Source: Flavobacterium sp.
Lineage (GTDB): Bacteria; Bacteroidota; Bacteroidia; Flavobacteriales; Flavobacteriaceae
Direction: 5' to 3'
Assembly: GCA_030152225.1 (NCBI GenBank)
Contig: JASLHL010000232.1
Location: 1-14,085, forward strand
Length of the DNA: 14,085 bases
The stretch's first letter is position 1. Each line of letters begins with the position of its first letter. Shown in pieces: positions 1-8,300 of this stretch. The translations under genes were made by a program, and so were the position numbers. The notes beneath the pieces were generated by a model. It saw only the letters and a program-made list of their open reading frames with translations. It had not been told where the DNA came from and ran no database searches.

Positions 1-438
1 CAATTTCTCAAGGCGATGGAAAATACTCAAAACCCCATAGAGATGGTTTCAAGTTGGTTGTATCGCGTGGCAAAAAACACCATCATCAACAAGGCTAAAA
101 AGAAAAAAGAGGACTATCTACCCTCCTATTGGTATGATGAAGATGGCTTTTTAATTGAGGCATACGCATTGCTTCCGAAAGACAGCGAGTTGGACAATCC
201 TGAACAAAGTTATATTTGGGCGATGGTTTGGGAAGAATTGAGCGAAGTGCTGTTGGAATTGCCTATCGAACAACGAAACGTTTTTGAATGGACGGAATTT
301 GAAGGTATTTCCATCAAAGAAATTGCACAAAAAACAGGCATTCCCGCCAACACCTTACTCTCGAGGAAACACTATGCCGTAAAACACCTCCGCAATAGGC
401 TGAGAGACCTATATGATGAAGTCATCTTAAACAAATAA
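1..438 (+). CDS. ECF-type RNA polymerase sigma factor (5' end cut by window)
   Basis: This is the C-terminal 145 residues of a sigma-70 family factor. The frame is open to base 1 (codons for QFLKA precede the ATG at 16), so that ATG is probably internal and the true start lies outside the window. A basic stretch, SSWLYRVAKNTIINKAKKKK, fits the end of region 2 (promoter -10 contact). Region 4 covers about residues 82-136, with the typical pattern LPIEQRNVF, then EGISIKEIAQKTGIP and SRKHYAVKHLRNRL, which forms the helix-turn-helix that contacts the -35 element. Such factors bind core RNA polymerase and redirect it to a small regulon. No anti-sigma factor gene is visible. The only partner in view is the small gene that begins 4 bases after the stop, suggesting cotranscription. 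The family call is firm; the regulon is unknown. Confidence 0.88.
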   Translation, partial: QFLKAMENTQNPIEMVSSWLYRVAKNTIINKAKKKKEDYLPSYWYDEDGFLIEAYALLPKDSELDNPEQSYIWAMVWEELSEVLLELPIEQRNVFEWTEFEGISIKEIAQKTGIPANTLLSRKHYAVKHLRNRLRDLYDEVILNK

Positions 439-442
439 AACC

Positions 443-658
443 ATGATCTATGTATTTAAAACAGCTATAACAACAGAGAAAACAGTCAAGCAACTCACAG
501 CTGAACTAAATCTACTATTGCCGCAAGCCAAATGGAATTTTGACTTGGACGACTGTGACAACATCTTCCGTGTAGAAACATCAAGAGCAGATACAAAAGA
601 CCTGATCCTTGCTTTCATGAAAGAAAAAAACTTCTTTTGCGAGGAATTAAGGGATTAA
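443..658 (+). CDS. Small unknown protein cotranscribed with the sigma factor
   Basis: A 71-residue protein starting 4 bases after the sigma factor stop, so almost certainly in the same operon. I do not recognise a named family. It has no signal peptide or membrane segment. The order of hydrophobic and charged stretches (strand MIYVFKTAI, helix EKTVKQLTAELNLLL, strands around WNFDLD and IFRVET, helix TKDLILAFMKEK, final strand) resembles the beta-alpha-beta-beta-alpha-beta plan of heavy-metal-associated or ferredoxin-like domains. It lacks the CxxC metal site, having only two isolated cysteines (near residues 38 and 66). It may be a small effector or modulator of the sigma factor, but that is a guess from position only. 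The ATG has an A-rich leader and no Shine-Dalgarno sequence, normal for Bacteroidota. Confidence 0.8.
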   Translation: MIYVFKTAITTEKTVKQLTAELNLLLPQAKWNFDLDDCDNIFRVETSRADTKDLILAFMKEKNFFCEELRD

Positions 659-699
659 ATAGAGGAACAATCAACACCTATTAAATCGTCAAAACAAGA

Positions 700-730
700 G
701 CGTCTGTAAGCGAAATTCGCTTACAGACGC
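700..730. terminator. Bidirectional rho-independent terminator between convergent genes
   Basis: A perfect inverted repeat: the arm gcgtctgtaagcgaa (700-714) pairs with 716-730 around a single central base, so the actual loop would be a few bases of the AT-rich centre. It sits 41 bases after the + strand stop at 658 and 61 bases beyond the - strand stop at 792. The tail is gggtattt on the + strand and ctcttgtttt on the - strand, so the T-tract is better for transcripts coming from the right. The position between converging genes fits a shared terminator. Confidence 0.85.
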
Positions 731-791
731 GGGTATTTAATCTAATTGTCTAGACTGTTTTCTTATGGGATACTGCTTTTATTTTTTGATG

Positions 792-1208
792 TTACTTGAT
801 CTTTTTCTTACACCAATACCCACCAAAAATAAAAAAAGGCAAAACAACTTCAAGTCCAGCTAAACTGTAAAAAACAACTTTAAATCCTTCTACAACAGAG
901 ATAGTAAAATTTGTTTTGGCTAACCCATGCTCAGCAAAATTTTCAATAAAGGTGTAAATAGAGAACAAATAAAGCACCAAAAGATGGGCAAATAAATAGT
1001 GAATAATTCCCAGCAAAAAAGGTTCTTTTATTCGATTAAAAAGAAAAAAACCACTTATAAATGTACTAAGTAACGGAATACAATACATGGGATTGGCTAG
1101 CGTATGGGGTAGCTCAACCTGATAAAAAAAATACAAGAAGATAAATATCGCTATCCAGGTATAAAAGGTTGAATAAGATGCATATTTAAGAGATTGCTTG
1201 TAGCCCAT
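792..1208 (-). CDS. Small four-helix integral membrane protein, unknown function
   Basis: A 138-residue protein, rich in F, I, L and Y. Four hydrophobic segments are visible at about residues 13-30, 39-57, 63-87 and 107-130, and a basic tail (CKKKIK) follows the last helix. I do not recognise the family and see no conserved catalytic motif. It lies 131 bases downstream of the MFS pump gene on the same strand, too far to assume an operon; a weak promoter candidate is present in the gap. The ATG at 1206-1208 is the first in frame and gives a typical short N-terminal cytoplasmic stretch (MGYKQSLKYAS). It is probably a real gene, given the coherent membrane profile and the terminator beyond its stop. 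An inner-membrane location is inferred from the helices alone. Confidence 0.75.
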   Translation of the reverse strand: MGYKQSLKYASYSTFYTWIAIFIFLYFFYQVELPHTLANPMYCIPLLSTFISGFFLFNRIKEPFLLGIIHYLFAHLLVLYLFSIYTFIENFAEHGLAKTNFTISVVEGFKVVFYSLAGLEVVLPFFIFGGYWCKKKIK

Positions 1209-1241
1209 AGTAGTCTAATGATTTCACTTTACAAGGTCATA

Positions 1242-1268
1242 CAATAATACAAAAAAAGGCTGATCCAA
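1242..1268 (-). promoter_or_regulatory. Weak Bacteroidota-type promoter candidate for the 792-1208 gene
   Basis: On the - strand, TATTATTG (1242-1249) differs at one position from the Bacteroidota -7 consensus TAnnTTTG. A TTG (1266-1268) lies 16 bases upstream of it, a little short of the usual 17-23 spacing. The predicted start of transcription would be about 25-30 bases ahead of the ATG at 1208. The match is modest and the DNA is AT-rich, so chance is a real possibility. The rest of 1209-1339 shows no gene and no convincing hairpin. Confidence 0.25.
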
Positions 1269-1339
1269 CACTATTCGTTTATTTTTCAGCACACTTCTTT
1301 CTTTTCTATTCATTGAACGATTTCCTTAAACAAAGCGAT

Positions 1340-2563
1340 TCACGTGATTTTTCTGCGCTTGTTAAAACTGTAATACACGATCCCTGTACTAATCAACATC
1401 AATAGCGCTGCGACTAAAAAAGGAGCACCTGCAAACGAAAAAGGTGCCTGTTCATGGGTGAAGTAGTAGAATAAATTTGTCATCACTGGCGGACCAATAA
1501 TCGAAGTCACGCTGACTAAGCTCGTTAATGCCCCTTGTAATTCGCCTTGTTGGTCGGCAGGTATCCCTTTACTGATCAAGGATTGTAGTGAAGGACCACA
1601 AATTCCACCTAAAGAATAGGGCAGTAAAAAAACGAACATCATCCAACCCTGATGGGCAAAAGCAAATAATAAAAGTCCTACGGCATAAAATAATAAGCCC
1701 AAATAAATGCTTTTTTGCTCGCCTAATTTAGGAGCACTCCACCGAATCAATACCCCTTGCACCAATCCAATGCAAAGCCCTAATAACCCTAAAGAGAGTC
1801 CTACTAGCCTTTCGGTCCAATTAAATCGGTACATGGTAAAGAAATGCCAATTACTTTGAACGGCATGCAGTCCGATATAAACGAATACTAGGGCGAAAAC
1901 TAACGTAGAAATAGTAGGGTGTTGAGCTAAAAATCGCAGCGAACCGATTGGATTTGCGCGTTTCCAATCAAACGACCTTCTTTTACTTTGAGCTAAACTC
2001 TCAGGCAGCATAAAATATCCATAGAGGAAACTCAACAAACACAAGACTGCGGCGACATAAAAAGGCACTCTCGATCCATAATGTCCTAGTAATCCGCCCA
2101 AAACGGGACCTATAATAAACCCTAAGCCAAAGGCAGCGCCAATGAGTCCAAAATTCTTTGTTCTGTTTTCATCTGTAGAAACATCAGCAATATAAGCACT
2201 TGCTGTGGAAATGCTAGCGCCAGTTAGTCCTGCAATGATGCGACCTACAAACAACCAGGTAATCGCAGGCGCAAGTGCTAATAGGATATAATCGATCGAA
2301 AAACCAAAAAGAGAAAGCAATAAAATAGGACGTCTCCCATATTTATCGCTGAGATTACCCACAATCGGAGAAAATACAAATTGAGTAAAGGCATAGGCAA
2401 AACCCAACCAACCGCCATAGATTGCTGCTTCACTACTATCACTTTGAATAAGTTCACTAATCAGTTTCGGAACAACGGGTAGTATGATTCCCCATCCTGT
2501 TATATCGAGCAATAGCGTAATAAATATAAACCCTACTGCTGCTTTTTTATCTGTTTTTTTCAT
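1340..2563 (-). CDS. MFS drug efflux transporter, Tet (TCR) family
   Basis: A 407-residue, 12-helix proton antiporter of the major facilitator superfamily, the normal length for TetA-like pumps. Visible family marks are the first-helix signature LLDITGWGIILPVVP (residues 18-32) with its membrane aspartate, motif A GNLSDKYGRRP (69-79) in the loop between helices 2 and 3, an aspartate in FSIDYILLALAP (88-99), GRIIAGLTGAS (107-117) and the antiporter motif C GLGFIIGPVLGG (146-157). These place it in the drug:H+ antiporter group near TetA. Family membership does not show that it exports tetracycline; many chromosomal Bacteroidota members have unknown substrates. An AraC-family gene lies 108 bases upstream on the same strand and is its likely regulator. 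The ATG at 2561-2563 is preceded by a stretch without a clear Shine-Dalgarno sequence. Confidence 0.88.
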   Translation of the reverse strand: MKKTDKKAAVGFIFITLLLDITGWGIILPVVPKLISELIQSDSSEAAIYGGWLGFAYAFTQFVFSPIVGNLSDKYGRRPILLLSLFGFSIDYILLALAPAITWLFVGRIIAGLTGASISTASAYIADVSTDENRTKNFGLIGAAFGLGFIIGPVLGGLLGHYGSRVPFYVAAVLCLLSFLYGYFMLPESLAQSKRRSFDWKRANPIGSLRFLAQHPTISTLVFALVFVYIGLHAVQSNWHFFTMYRFNWTERLVGLSLGLLGLCIGLVQGVLIRWSAPKLGEQKSIYLGLLFYAVGLLLFAFAHQGWMMFVFLLPYSLGGICGPSLQSLISKGIPADQQGELQGALTSLVSVTSIIGPPVMTNLFYYFTHEQAPFSFAGAPFLVAALLMLISTGIVYYSFNKRRKIT

Positions 2564-2671
2564 GGGATAAAAGTAGGCAGCAAGGCTCGACTAGTTGTTG
2601 ACGATTTACGGGGTTTTAGGTACTATTTCTAAACCAAAGAAAACTGAGTTGAGGCAGGAATACAGCTTGTG

Positions 2672-3547
2672 CTACTCCTCTGCTCTATATGATTTGGGCG
2701 ATTGGCCTGTATTGCGTTTAAAATAGCGGCAAAACACGCTTGTATCAGAGAATGCCAACTCACAGCTTATTTCTTTTACGGATAAGTTGGTCGATTTAAG
2801 TAACGTTTTCGCATGCAAGACAAGCACATGGTCTATCCATTGTAAGGTAGATTTTCCCGTATTTTGTTTCAAAAAAGACGAAAGATACTGCGTACTTACA
2901 TGGAGTTGATCGGCATAAAACTGTACATTTCGCTGCTTGTGGGCATGGCTGGAAACCAACGAGTAAAAGGAATCAATAAGTTCATGTGTCCGATTTTTTG
3001 TTTGGCTTTTAGCAACGGGCATCTCCTGATATTTTTCAGCAATCAAATGAATCAACGCCATGACCAAGTGTTTGAGCACTTCAACTTTATTCGGGCTTTG
3101 TTTGTTGTTGTAGCTTTGTTCAATAAGGTGGAGGAGTTCTTTTTGCAAAAGCAGTTCTTCCTGTTCCAATCGAATAATCGGTTGCCAGCGAAGCTGATCA
3201 TTCATTACAAATTTCCTTAAAATTGGAAAGGTCGAAATAAAATCCAACGAAAGACCAATGGTCACGATTTCGGCATCTTCACTTAGGGCTTGTGTTTCTA
3301 TCATCACTTGTGGCGGTACAAGAGCGATATCACCCGCTTGTACTTCATATTCAGTAAAGTGAATTCTCGTTTTCATGCTCCCTTTTACAACGACACCGAC
3401 CAACAGACCTTCAAATAAGCGGCTGTGCTTCTTGTAATTTTGATTGGCCATATTGTGTTGATGAAAAACAACAATACCTGCTGTTTTCCTTGTTGTATCA
3501 AGGTCATAAAGACCATAAACATTATCCAGTGTTATAAATAAAGCCAT
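2672..3547 (-). CDS. AraC-family transcriptional regulator
   Basis: A 291-residue protein of standard AraC/XylS size. The N-terminal part (about 25-105) is beta-rich with a cupin-like pattern (GSMKTRIHFTEYEVQAGDIALVPP), the usual ligand-sensing arm. The C-terminal 100 residues carry the paired helix-turn-helix DNA-binding domain: the first around 206-231 (FYADQLHVSTQYLSSFLKQNTG), the second around 255-285 with the hallmark LSVKEISCELAF, then CRYFKRNTGQSPKSYR. It stands directly ahead of the MFS pump on the same strand with 108 bases between them, so control of that pump is the simplest reading, though an operator was not found. The start is the ATG at 3545-3547, preceded by an A-rich leader with AAAAAAGGGA. 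The 121 bases upstream (3548-3668) are AT-rich and presumably hold its promoter, but no consensus match was clear. Confidence 0.9.
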   Translation of the reverse strand: MALFITLDNVYGLYDLDTTRKTAGIVVFHQHNMANQNYKKHSRLFEGLLVGVVVKGSMKTRIHFTEYEVQAGDIALVPPQVMIETQALSEDAEIVTIGLSLDFISTFPILRKFVMNDQLRWQPIIRLEQEELLLQKELLHLIEQSYNNKQSPNKVEVLKHLVMALIHLIAEKYQEMPVAKSQTKNRTHELIDSFYSLVSSHAHKQRNVQFYADQLHVSTQYLSSFLKQNTGKSTLQWIDHVLVLHAKTLLKSTNLSVKEISCELAFSDTSVFCRYFKRNTGQSPKSYRAEE

Positions 3548-3668
3548 AGTATCCCTTTTTTAACTGCAAGTAAGAAGAAGTCTTCCTTTAGTGTTCATCT
3601 TTATATACTAAGTTAAACTTTTTTGTTCTTTAGGCTTTTAAATCGGCTTTTTTCAATGCATATTTTTG

Positions 3669-5237
3669 CTATTCTTCCTCCTCTTCTTCGATTACGCGAA
3701 TAGGTAAATTGGGATTAACTACCGACTTACACCATCTTGCTTTGACGGTCACTTTTGTAGGTCGGCTGCGGTAGACATGATGAGAGAAAGGCCCATTAAG
3801 ACCATCATCTATACTCTTAGCTGAAAAGTAAACCACATAATCCCCTTCTGGCAAATCATCTGTATCGGGTTCAAAAAATAAATAATTACTATGTCCCGAA
3901 ATTCGCGTGCTATACTGCCAAGTTCCTACTCCAGGATCGTAATATTCTGTAATTTTACTATCACCAGAAGTATATATTCTCGTCGTTATATCAAACCCAT
4001 TTTCATCCTCAAAGCGAAACGAATCGCGATCTACAGTAGAATCGTCATCGCGTCCAATAGGGTCTTCTACGGTTCCCCTATAAAATCGATCTCCACGCAT
4101 TGGACCATCTATTAAAATATAGCTTTCTTTATCATCACTATCCGTCAAACACAAAAGCATTTCTTTATCTGTTGTTTCCGGTGCATAAGGTAAATCTACC
4201 TTTACGTTTTTAATAATTTGAGTTTGAGTGGCTCCTCCTGTTCCAGCAGCAAATCCTACGTGAAAGACATCGGGAATCTTAGTCTCAAACGTATATAAAT
4301 TGCCATTTTCATCACGGGTTTTAAAGGAGTTAGGGTATATAAAATCGCGAAGAGGGTATTTGTAGAAATTTCGTCTATCATACATGATTAGAGATATCTT
4401 CATGCCCCCATTTCCATTATCAATGGGAATCAGCGTTGTCACTACGCGATTAAAGTTATATATATCATCATAATAGATTCCCGTTCTCAATTCGCTTATT
4501 CCAACTGATTGGCTGTAAGAATCTGTAGCATAATCTCCTGTATCATAGTCGAGTTGAGCACTGGCAACATCATTCGATCCCATACTAGAATAGGCCACTT
4601 GTTCAGTAAATACCACAGGATATCCTTTATAGCGATCATTTTTGTATGGTCCTCCTCTTAGCGTAATATGATCTTTCTCCCTGATAAAATCAATGCCTGA
4701 GATTCCTTCTCGGCGCTCCCCCGAATTGGTTCCCCTTAATTTATAACTTCCGAAAACATCCAATCCAAATCCTAAATACGCTCCATTTAATCCTGGTTGA
4801 TTTCCAGCGACTGAATTTTTATTGGCGTAACCCAAACTCGCACCTGGGGCACCAATCTCAAAATTTTTAGTTCCATCAAACAAAAACATGCTGATTCCAT
4901 CTCCATATTTATTGTCGTATTCTTTTCCGTCTGCCATGGCGTATTCAAACTCCACAATTAATCCATAATTGGCTGGAAATTCAACATCCTTGAGGTAAAA
5001 TCCACTGAAGGAAAATTCATCTTTATCCTGTGTTAATACAATTCCTTGTGAGGTATAACGATCACTACCCGTAGGGGCAACATCTGAGATATACTCGCCG
5101 ATTTCACTGGGAGCAGTCGTACCAGTCAAGGGTAAATAGTAAGGAAAAGGTCTATCTTGGCTTTGCGCCATGGCTATGGTGGTACACAAAAGAGCCATAC
5201 CAAGACTAAGCGTATATTGTATTGTATTTTTTATCAT
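3669..5237 (-). CDS. Secreted protein with L-type (legume-like) lectin domain
   Basis: A 522-residue exported protein. A signal peptide is clear (IKN, a hydrophobic core, then cleavage probably after AMA, residue 24). Residues about 40-350 show the concanavalin A/L-type lectin pattern seen in many Bacteroidota surface proteins: DGISMFLFDG (113-122), IGAPGASLGYA (128-138), GAYLGFGLDVFGSY (152-165) and the closing strand FHVGFAAGTGG (325-335). It probably binds a glycan. The remaining 170 residues look beta-rich and are unrecognised, ending in six glutamates; no type IX sorting tail is recognised. The frame also allows GTG at 5244-5246. The ATG at 5235-5237 is preferred because the promoter candidate then leaves a leader of about 15 bases and the signal peptide starts normally. 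The giant repeat gene lies just upstream on the same strand, suggesting a joint surface role (inference). Confidence 0.78.
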   Translation of the reverse strand: MIKNTIQYTLSLGMALLCTTIAMAQSQDRPFPYYLPLTGTTAPSEIGEYISDVAPTGSDRYTSQGIVLTQDKDEFSFSGFYLKDVEFPANYGLIVEFEYAMADGKEYDNKYGDGISMFLFDGTKNFEIGAPGASLGYANKNSVAGNQPGLNGAYLGFGLDVFGSYKLRGTNSGERREGISGIDFIREKDHITLRGGPYKNDRYKGYPVVFTEQVAYSSMGSNDVASAQLDYDTGDYATDSYSQSVGISELRTGIYYDDIYNFNRVVTTLIPIDNGNGGMKISLIMYDRRNFYKYPLRDFIYPNSFKTRDENGNLYTFETKIPDVFHVGFAAGTGGATQTQIIKNVKVDLPYAPETTDKEMLLCLTDSDDKESYILIDGPMRGDRFYRGTVEDPIGRDDDSTVDRDSFRFEDENGFDITTRIYTSGDSKITEYYDPGVGTWQYSTRISGHSNYLFFEPDTDDLPEGDYVVYFSAKSIDDGLNGPFSHHVYRSRPTKVTVKARWCKSVVNPNLPIRVIEEEEEE

Positions 5238-5258
5238 AATTAACACGATTCGTTTAGA

Positions 5259-5288
5259 CTAATCTACTGTTGCCTGCAACAATTTCAA
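5259..5288 (-). promoter_or_regulatory. Bacteroidota-type promoter candidate of the lectin gene, with palindrome in the spacer
   Basis: On the - strand, TTG (5286-5288) is followed by a 19-base spacer and TAGATTAG (5259-5266), one mismatch from the -7 consensus TAnnTTTG. The spacing is ideal for the Bacteroidota primary sigma factor. Transcription would start near 5252, about 15 bases before the ATG at 5237. The spacer contains the perfect inverted repeat tgttgc-ct-gcaaca (5268-5281), a plausible operator. The element lies just after the giant gene's terminator, consistent with separate control of the lectin gene. Confidence 0.5.
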
Positions 5289-5299
5289 CTAGGTAAAAT

Positions 5300-5326
5300 A
5301 ACCTGCCTTATTGGATAAGGCAGGTT
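5300..5326 (-). terminator. Terminator of the giant repeat gene
   Basis: A perfect 11-bp stem (aacctgcctta at 5300-5310 with 5316-5326) closes a 5-base loop, only 7 bases after the stop codon at 5334-5336. On the - strand the stem is followed by TATTTTACC, a short T-rich tail. The stem is strong but the T-tract is modest, so some readthrough into the lectin gene is possible. Confidence 0.75.
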
Positions 5327-5333
5327 CACTGTA

Positions 5334-8300
5334 TTAGTCTTCTCTAAGTTTCATCACTACATTAAAATAACTACGGGCGGTCACTTGAGCATAGCGCTGC
5401 ACTTTATAGGTTAAGACTCCCGATTCATTAATACTCACGTCTTCAAATACATCATCATCGTAATACACAATGAAATAATCCAATTCATCAGCGTCATAAA
5501 TATCTAAAGAGGCAGAAGATCTGGAGCTAATGGCATTTGTAAATTGATTTTTGTAAATCATATACACATTTTCTTCTCCTCTACTTCCTGGTATGATATC
5601 TACAACAAAAGAAGGGGAATAAAAGAAAGACGCTCCACCGCCGCCTTTGGCTGGCTTGAATGCAGCACCACCACTTCCATCAGACGTCAGTACATAGCCT
5701 TCGGGTGTGTTCACTTCCTCCTCATCTACAGAACTAATCTTATCTGACGTCACTGACTCATTTTGTATGTGTTCGTTTCCAACTGCATTATCTGCTAATT
5801 CGGCTGAATCTACAGCACCGTAATCTAAATGGTTGCCCTTAATAGACCCGGAGTTAATATCCAAGGTTACCTCTTCTAAAACAGCATCACGTCCATTCGT
5901 TACTTTGATTACGTCACTCCCTTTTAATTCTTTTTTGGTGATACTTTGTCCTGTTGGGGCTTTAAAGGCAACATTTCCATTTGACTCCACCGTTAATACA
6001 TGGCCTCTTTGTGCATTACCAGCAGAAATTTTCTCCGTGGTAACCGCACCATCTGCTAATTTACCTGTTTGAATCGTTCCATTTTCAAGCTTCCCTCCTG
6101 TAATGGTATTATTGGCAATCTTAATATTGGTTACAGCTAAATTATTGATCTTATTTGTGGTCACTGCTCCATCTTTGATCTTCACGTCCGTGACAGACTC
6201 CGCTTGTAGTTTACTTGCGGTAATCGTATTCTCTTTCAATTTAGAACCCGAAAGGGATGCGTTTTGAACTTTATCATTGTTAATGGCGTCATTTTCAATT
6301 TTTTCTCTTGTAACGGCACCCGCTATGATCTTGTCTGTAGTCACTGCGTTATCATCTAGTTGGGCTGTTTTAATTCCGTTGTCTTTCACTGTGACTGATA
6401 CATCTTGCAAAACAGCACCAATTCCATTAGTCACAGCAATCGAAGCAGATCCACTTAAATCGCCTGAAGAACTCGTTACTGGACTAAAGACCACCCCTCC
6501 ACTTCCATCGGCTGTTAAGGCCAAACCAGGTGCCGCATTTGTACTTCCGACTTTCGAACTAATTTTACTAGTTGTCACATTCTTGTCTGCAATCTTAGCT
6601 GTAATTACGGAATTTGTTGCCAATTGAGCTGATCCTACGCCTCCATTGCTAATGGCTACGGTTGCATCTTGTAATAACGCTTGATTGGCTCCAGTACCGG
6701 ATACCGTAATGCCCGTTCCACCTTGTAAGGCTTTACCATTGGCTACAACTGCATCATTTACATTTTGGAAGGAAGCTCCTCCTTGTCCATCAGTAGTTAA
6801 TACTAACCCGCTTTCTTTGTTTGAAGTGCCTATTTTGGCTTCCGTGATATTTCGATCCATTAGGTGTTTAGTCTTAACACCATTTTCGGCAATGTTGATC
6901 GTCACATCTTGCAGGGTTGCTTTATTTGTTGGAATATGTAGTGAACCATCTGTAGAAGTTAAGGATTTTCCTGCCGTAGTTGCCAAAACGCCTAACGATT
7001 GAAATTGTGTGTTCCCTTGTCCATCGGATGTTAAAATACTTCCATTGGGTGTATTCGTTTCTGCTACAACAGAACTTATTTTATCTGCTGTTACAGCCAG
7101 TGCTTTAAGGTGTTTGTTATCAATTCCCGATGAAGCTACTGCAATTGTTGCCTCTTGAAGTAACGCTTTATTATCTGCTGTCACGACTATAGATTCATCC
7201 GCTACTAAATCAACTCCTTGCCCATCAAATACTGTATTACTCAATAACTTATACGATACCGTTCCATCCCCTTGAGCCGTCAATACCGCATTGGCTACTG
7301 CTTGACCAGCATTCATTTTTTCAACAGTTACTGCTGCATTTTGAAGCTTATCCGTTCCTACTCCTCCTTCTTTAATATCAATTGTTGTAGGCGCTAAAAC
7401 GGCATTTAATCCATCCGTATCACCCGTAAACGCAAGGCCGCTACCTAAGGTTAAATCTTCTCCCCCTGCTTGTACCGCACTTTTTAGGACATAATCAAAC
7501 CCTCCAGTACCATCTGTAACAAGAATATAATCACGTGCTATTGTCGCACTGTTTAACTTGTCTTTGGTAATACTGTTATTGGCAATACTCAAGTTCACGT
7601 CTTTTAATAGGGTTCTCTCCCCATCACCGGACATTTGAATGATGTTATCTGTGGTTAAATTACCTGCTGTTAAATCGACAATTTCACCCAATTCTCCCCA
7701 AACAACTGTTCCATTTTCACCACTTAACAGCACACTTTGTGCACTAATTCCTTCAGAAGAAAGTTTATTTGCGGTAATCACTTGTTCACCTAGTTGGGTA
7801 TTTGTTACGGCTCCATCTGCTAATTTTGCTGTGGTAATTCCTTTATTCTTTACACCTAAGGTAACATGGGATAGCACTTTTCCAATTCCATCTTCTGTGA
7901 CAGTAAGGGCTTCATCCGTTGTAATATTTCCTTTATTGGCTAGTTGTCCCGCAGATAAAGGTTCAAAAGAAACAGACACCCCATTAGCACCTACCGTTGC
8001 TACCGCTCCAGCAGGTGCATTGTTAGCGTTTAACTTAGTTGCTTGAATGGAACTGTCTTTGATACCCAATTCAACATCAGCTAATACTTTACCTACCCCA
8101 TTTTCAGAAACCGTAATCGTACCATCTGTTGTAATATCTCCTTTTTCAGTGAATAGCTCTGTTGATAGTACTTGATAAGCCACTTGTCCTGTGGCATTAG
8201 CCACCGCAATTCTATTGTCTGCGCCTGTACCTGCATTTAATTTAGCTGCTTCAATTGTATGATCAACCAAGTGATTATTTGCAATTGTGGCTGCGCCAAT

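Noticed and set aside
16..18. ATG at 16 as the start of the sigma factor
   Set aside because: The frame is open back to base 1, and most of sigma region 2 would be missing from such a protein. The gene is cut by the window edge.
1340..2563. Calling the MFS gene a tetracycline resistance gene (tetA)
   Set aside because: It has family signatures only. No specific tet class is recognised from the sequence, and many family members do not confer resistance.
2564..2671. Promoter of the MFS gene at TTTCTTTG (2635-2642)
   Set aside because: It has one mismatch to the -7 consensus but no TTG at a suitable distance upstream, so there is no adequate support.
2864..3220. A 118-codon + strand open frame
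   Set aside because: It lies wholly opposite the well-supported AraC regulator gene and has no recognisable domain.
3600..3668. Terminator after the lectin gene
   Set aside because: The region has T- and A-rich runs and two direct copies of ggctttt, but no inverted repeat of useful length.
5244..5246. GTG as the start of the lectin gene
   Set aside because: Possible, but it would leave only about 6 bases after the predicted transcription start. The ATG three codons later gives a normal signal peptide.
6018..6377. CRISPR array, because of the 30-base periodicity
   Set aside because: The units are in frame, have no spacers, diverge in DNA and encode a clear decapeptide consensus within an open frame.
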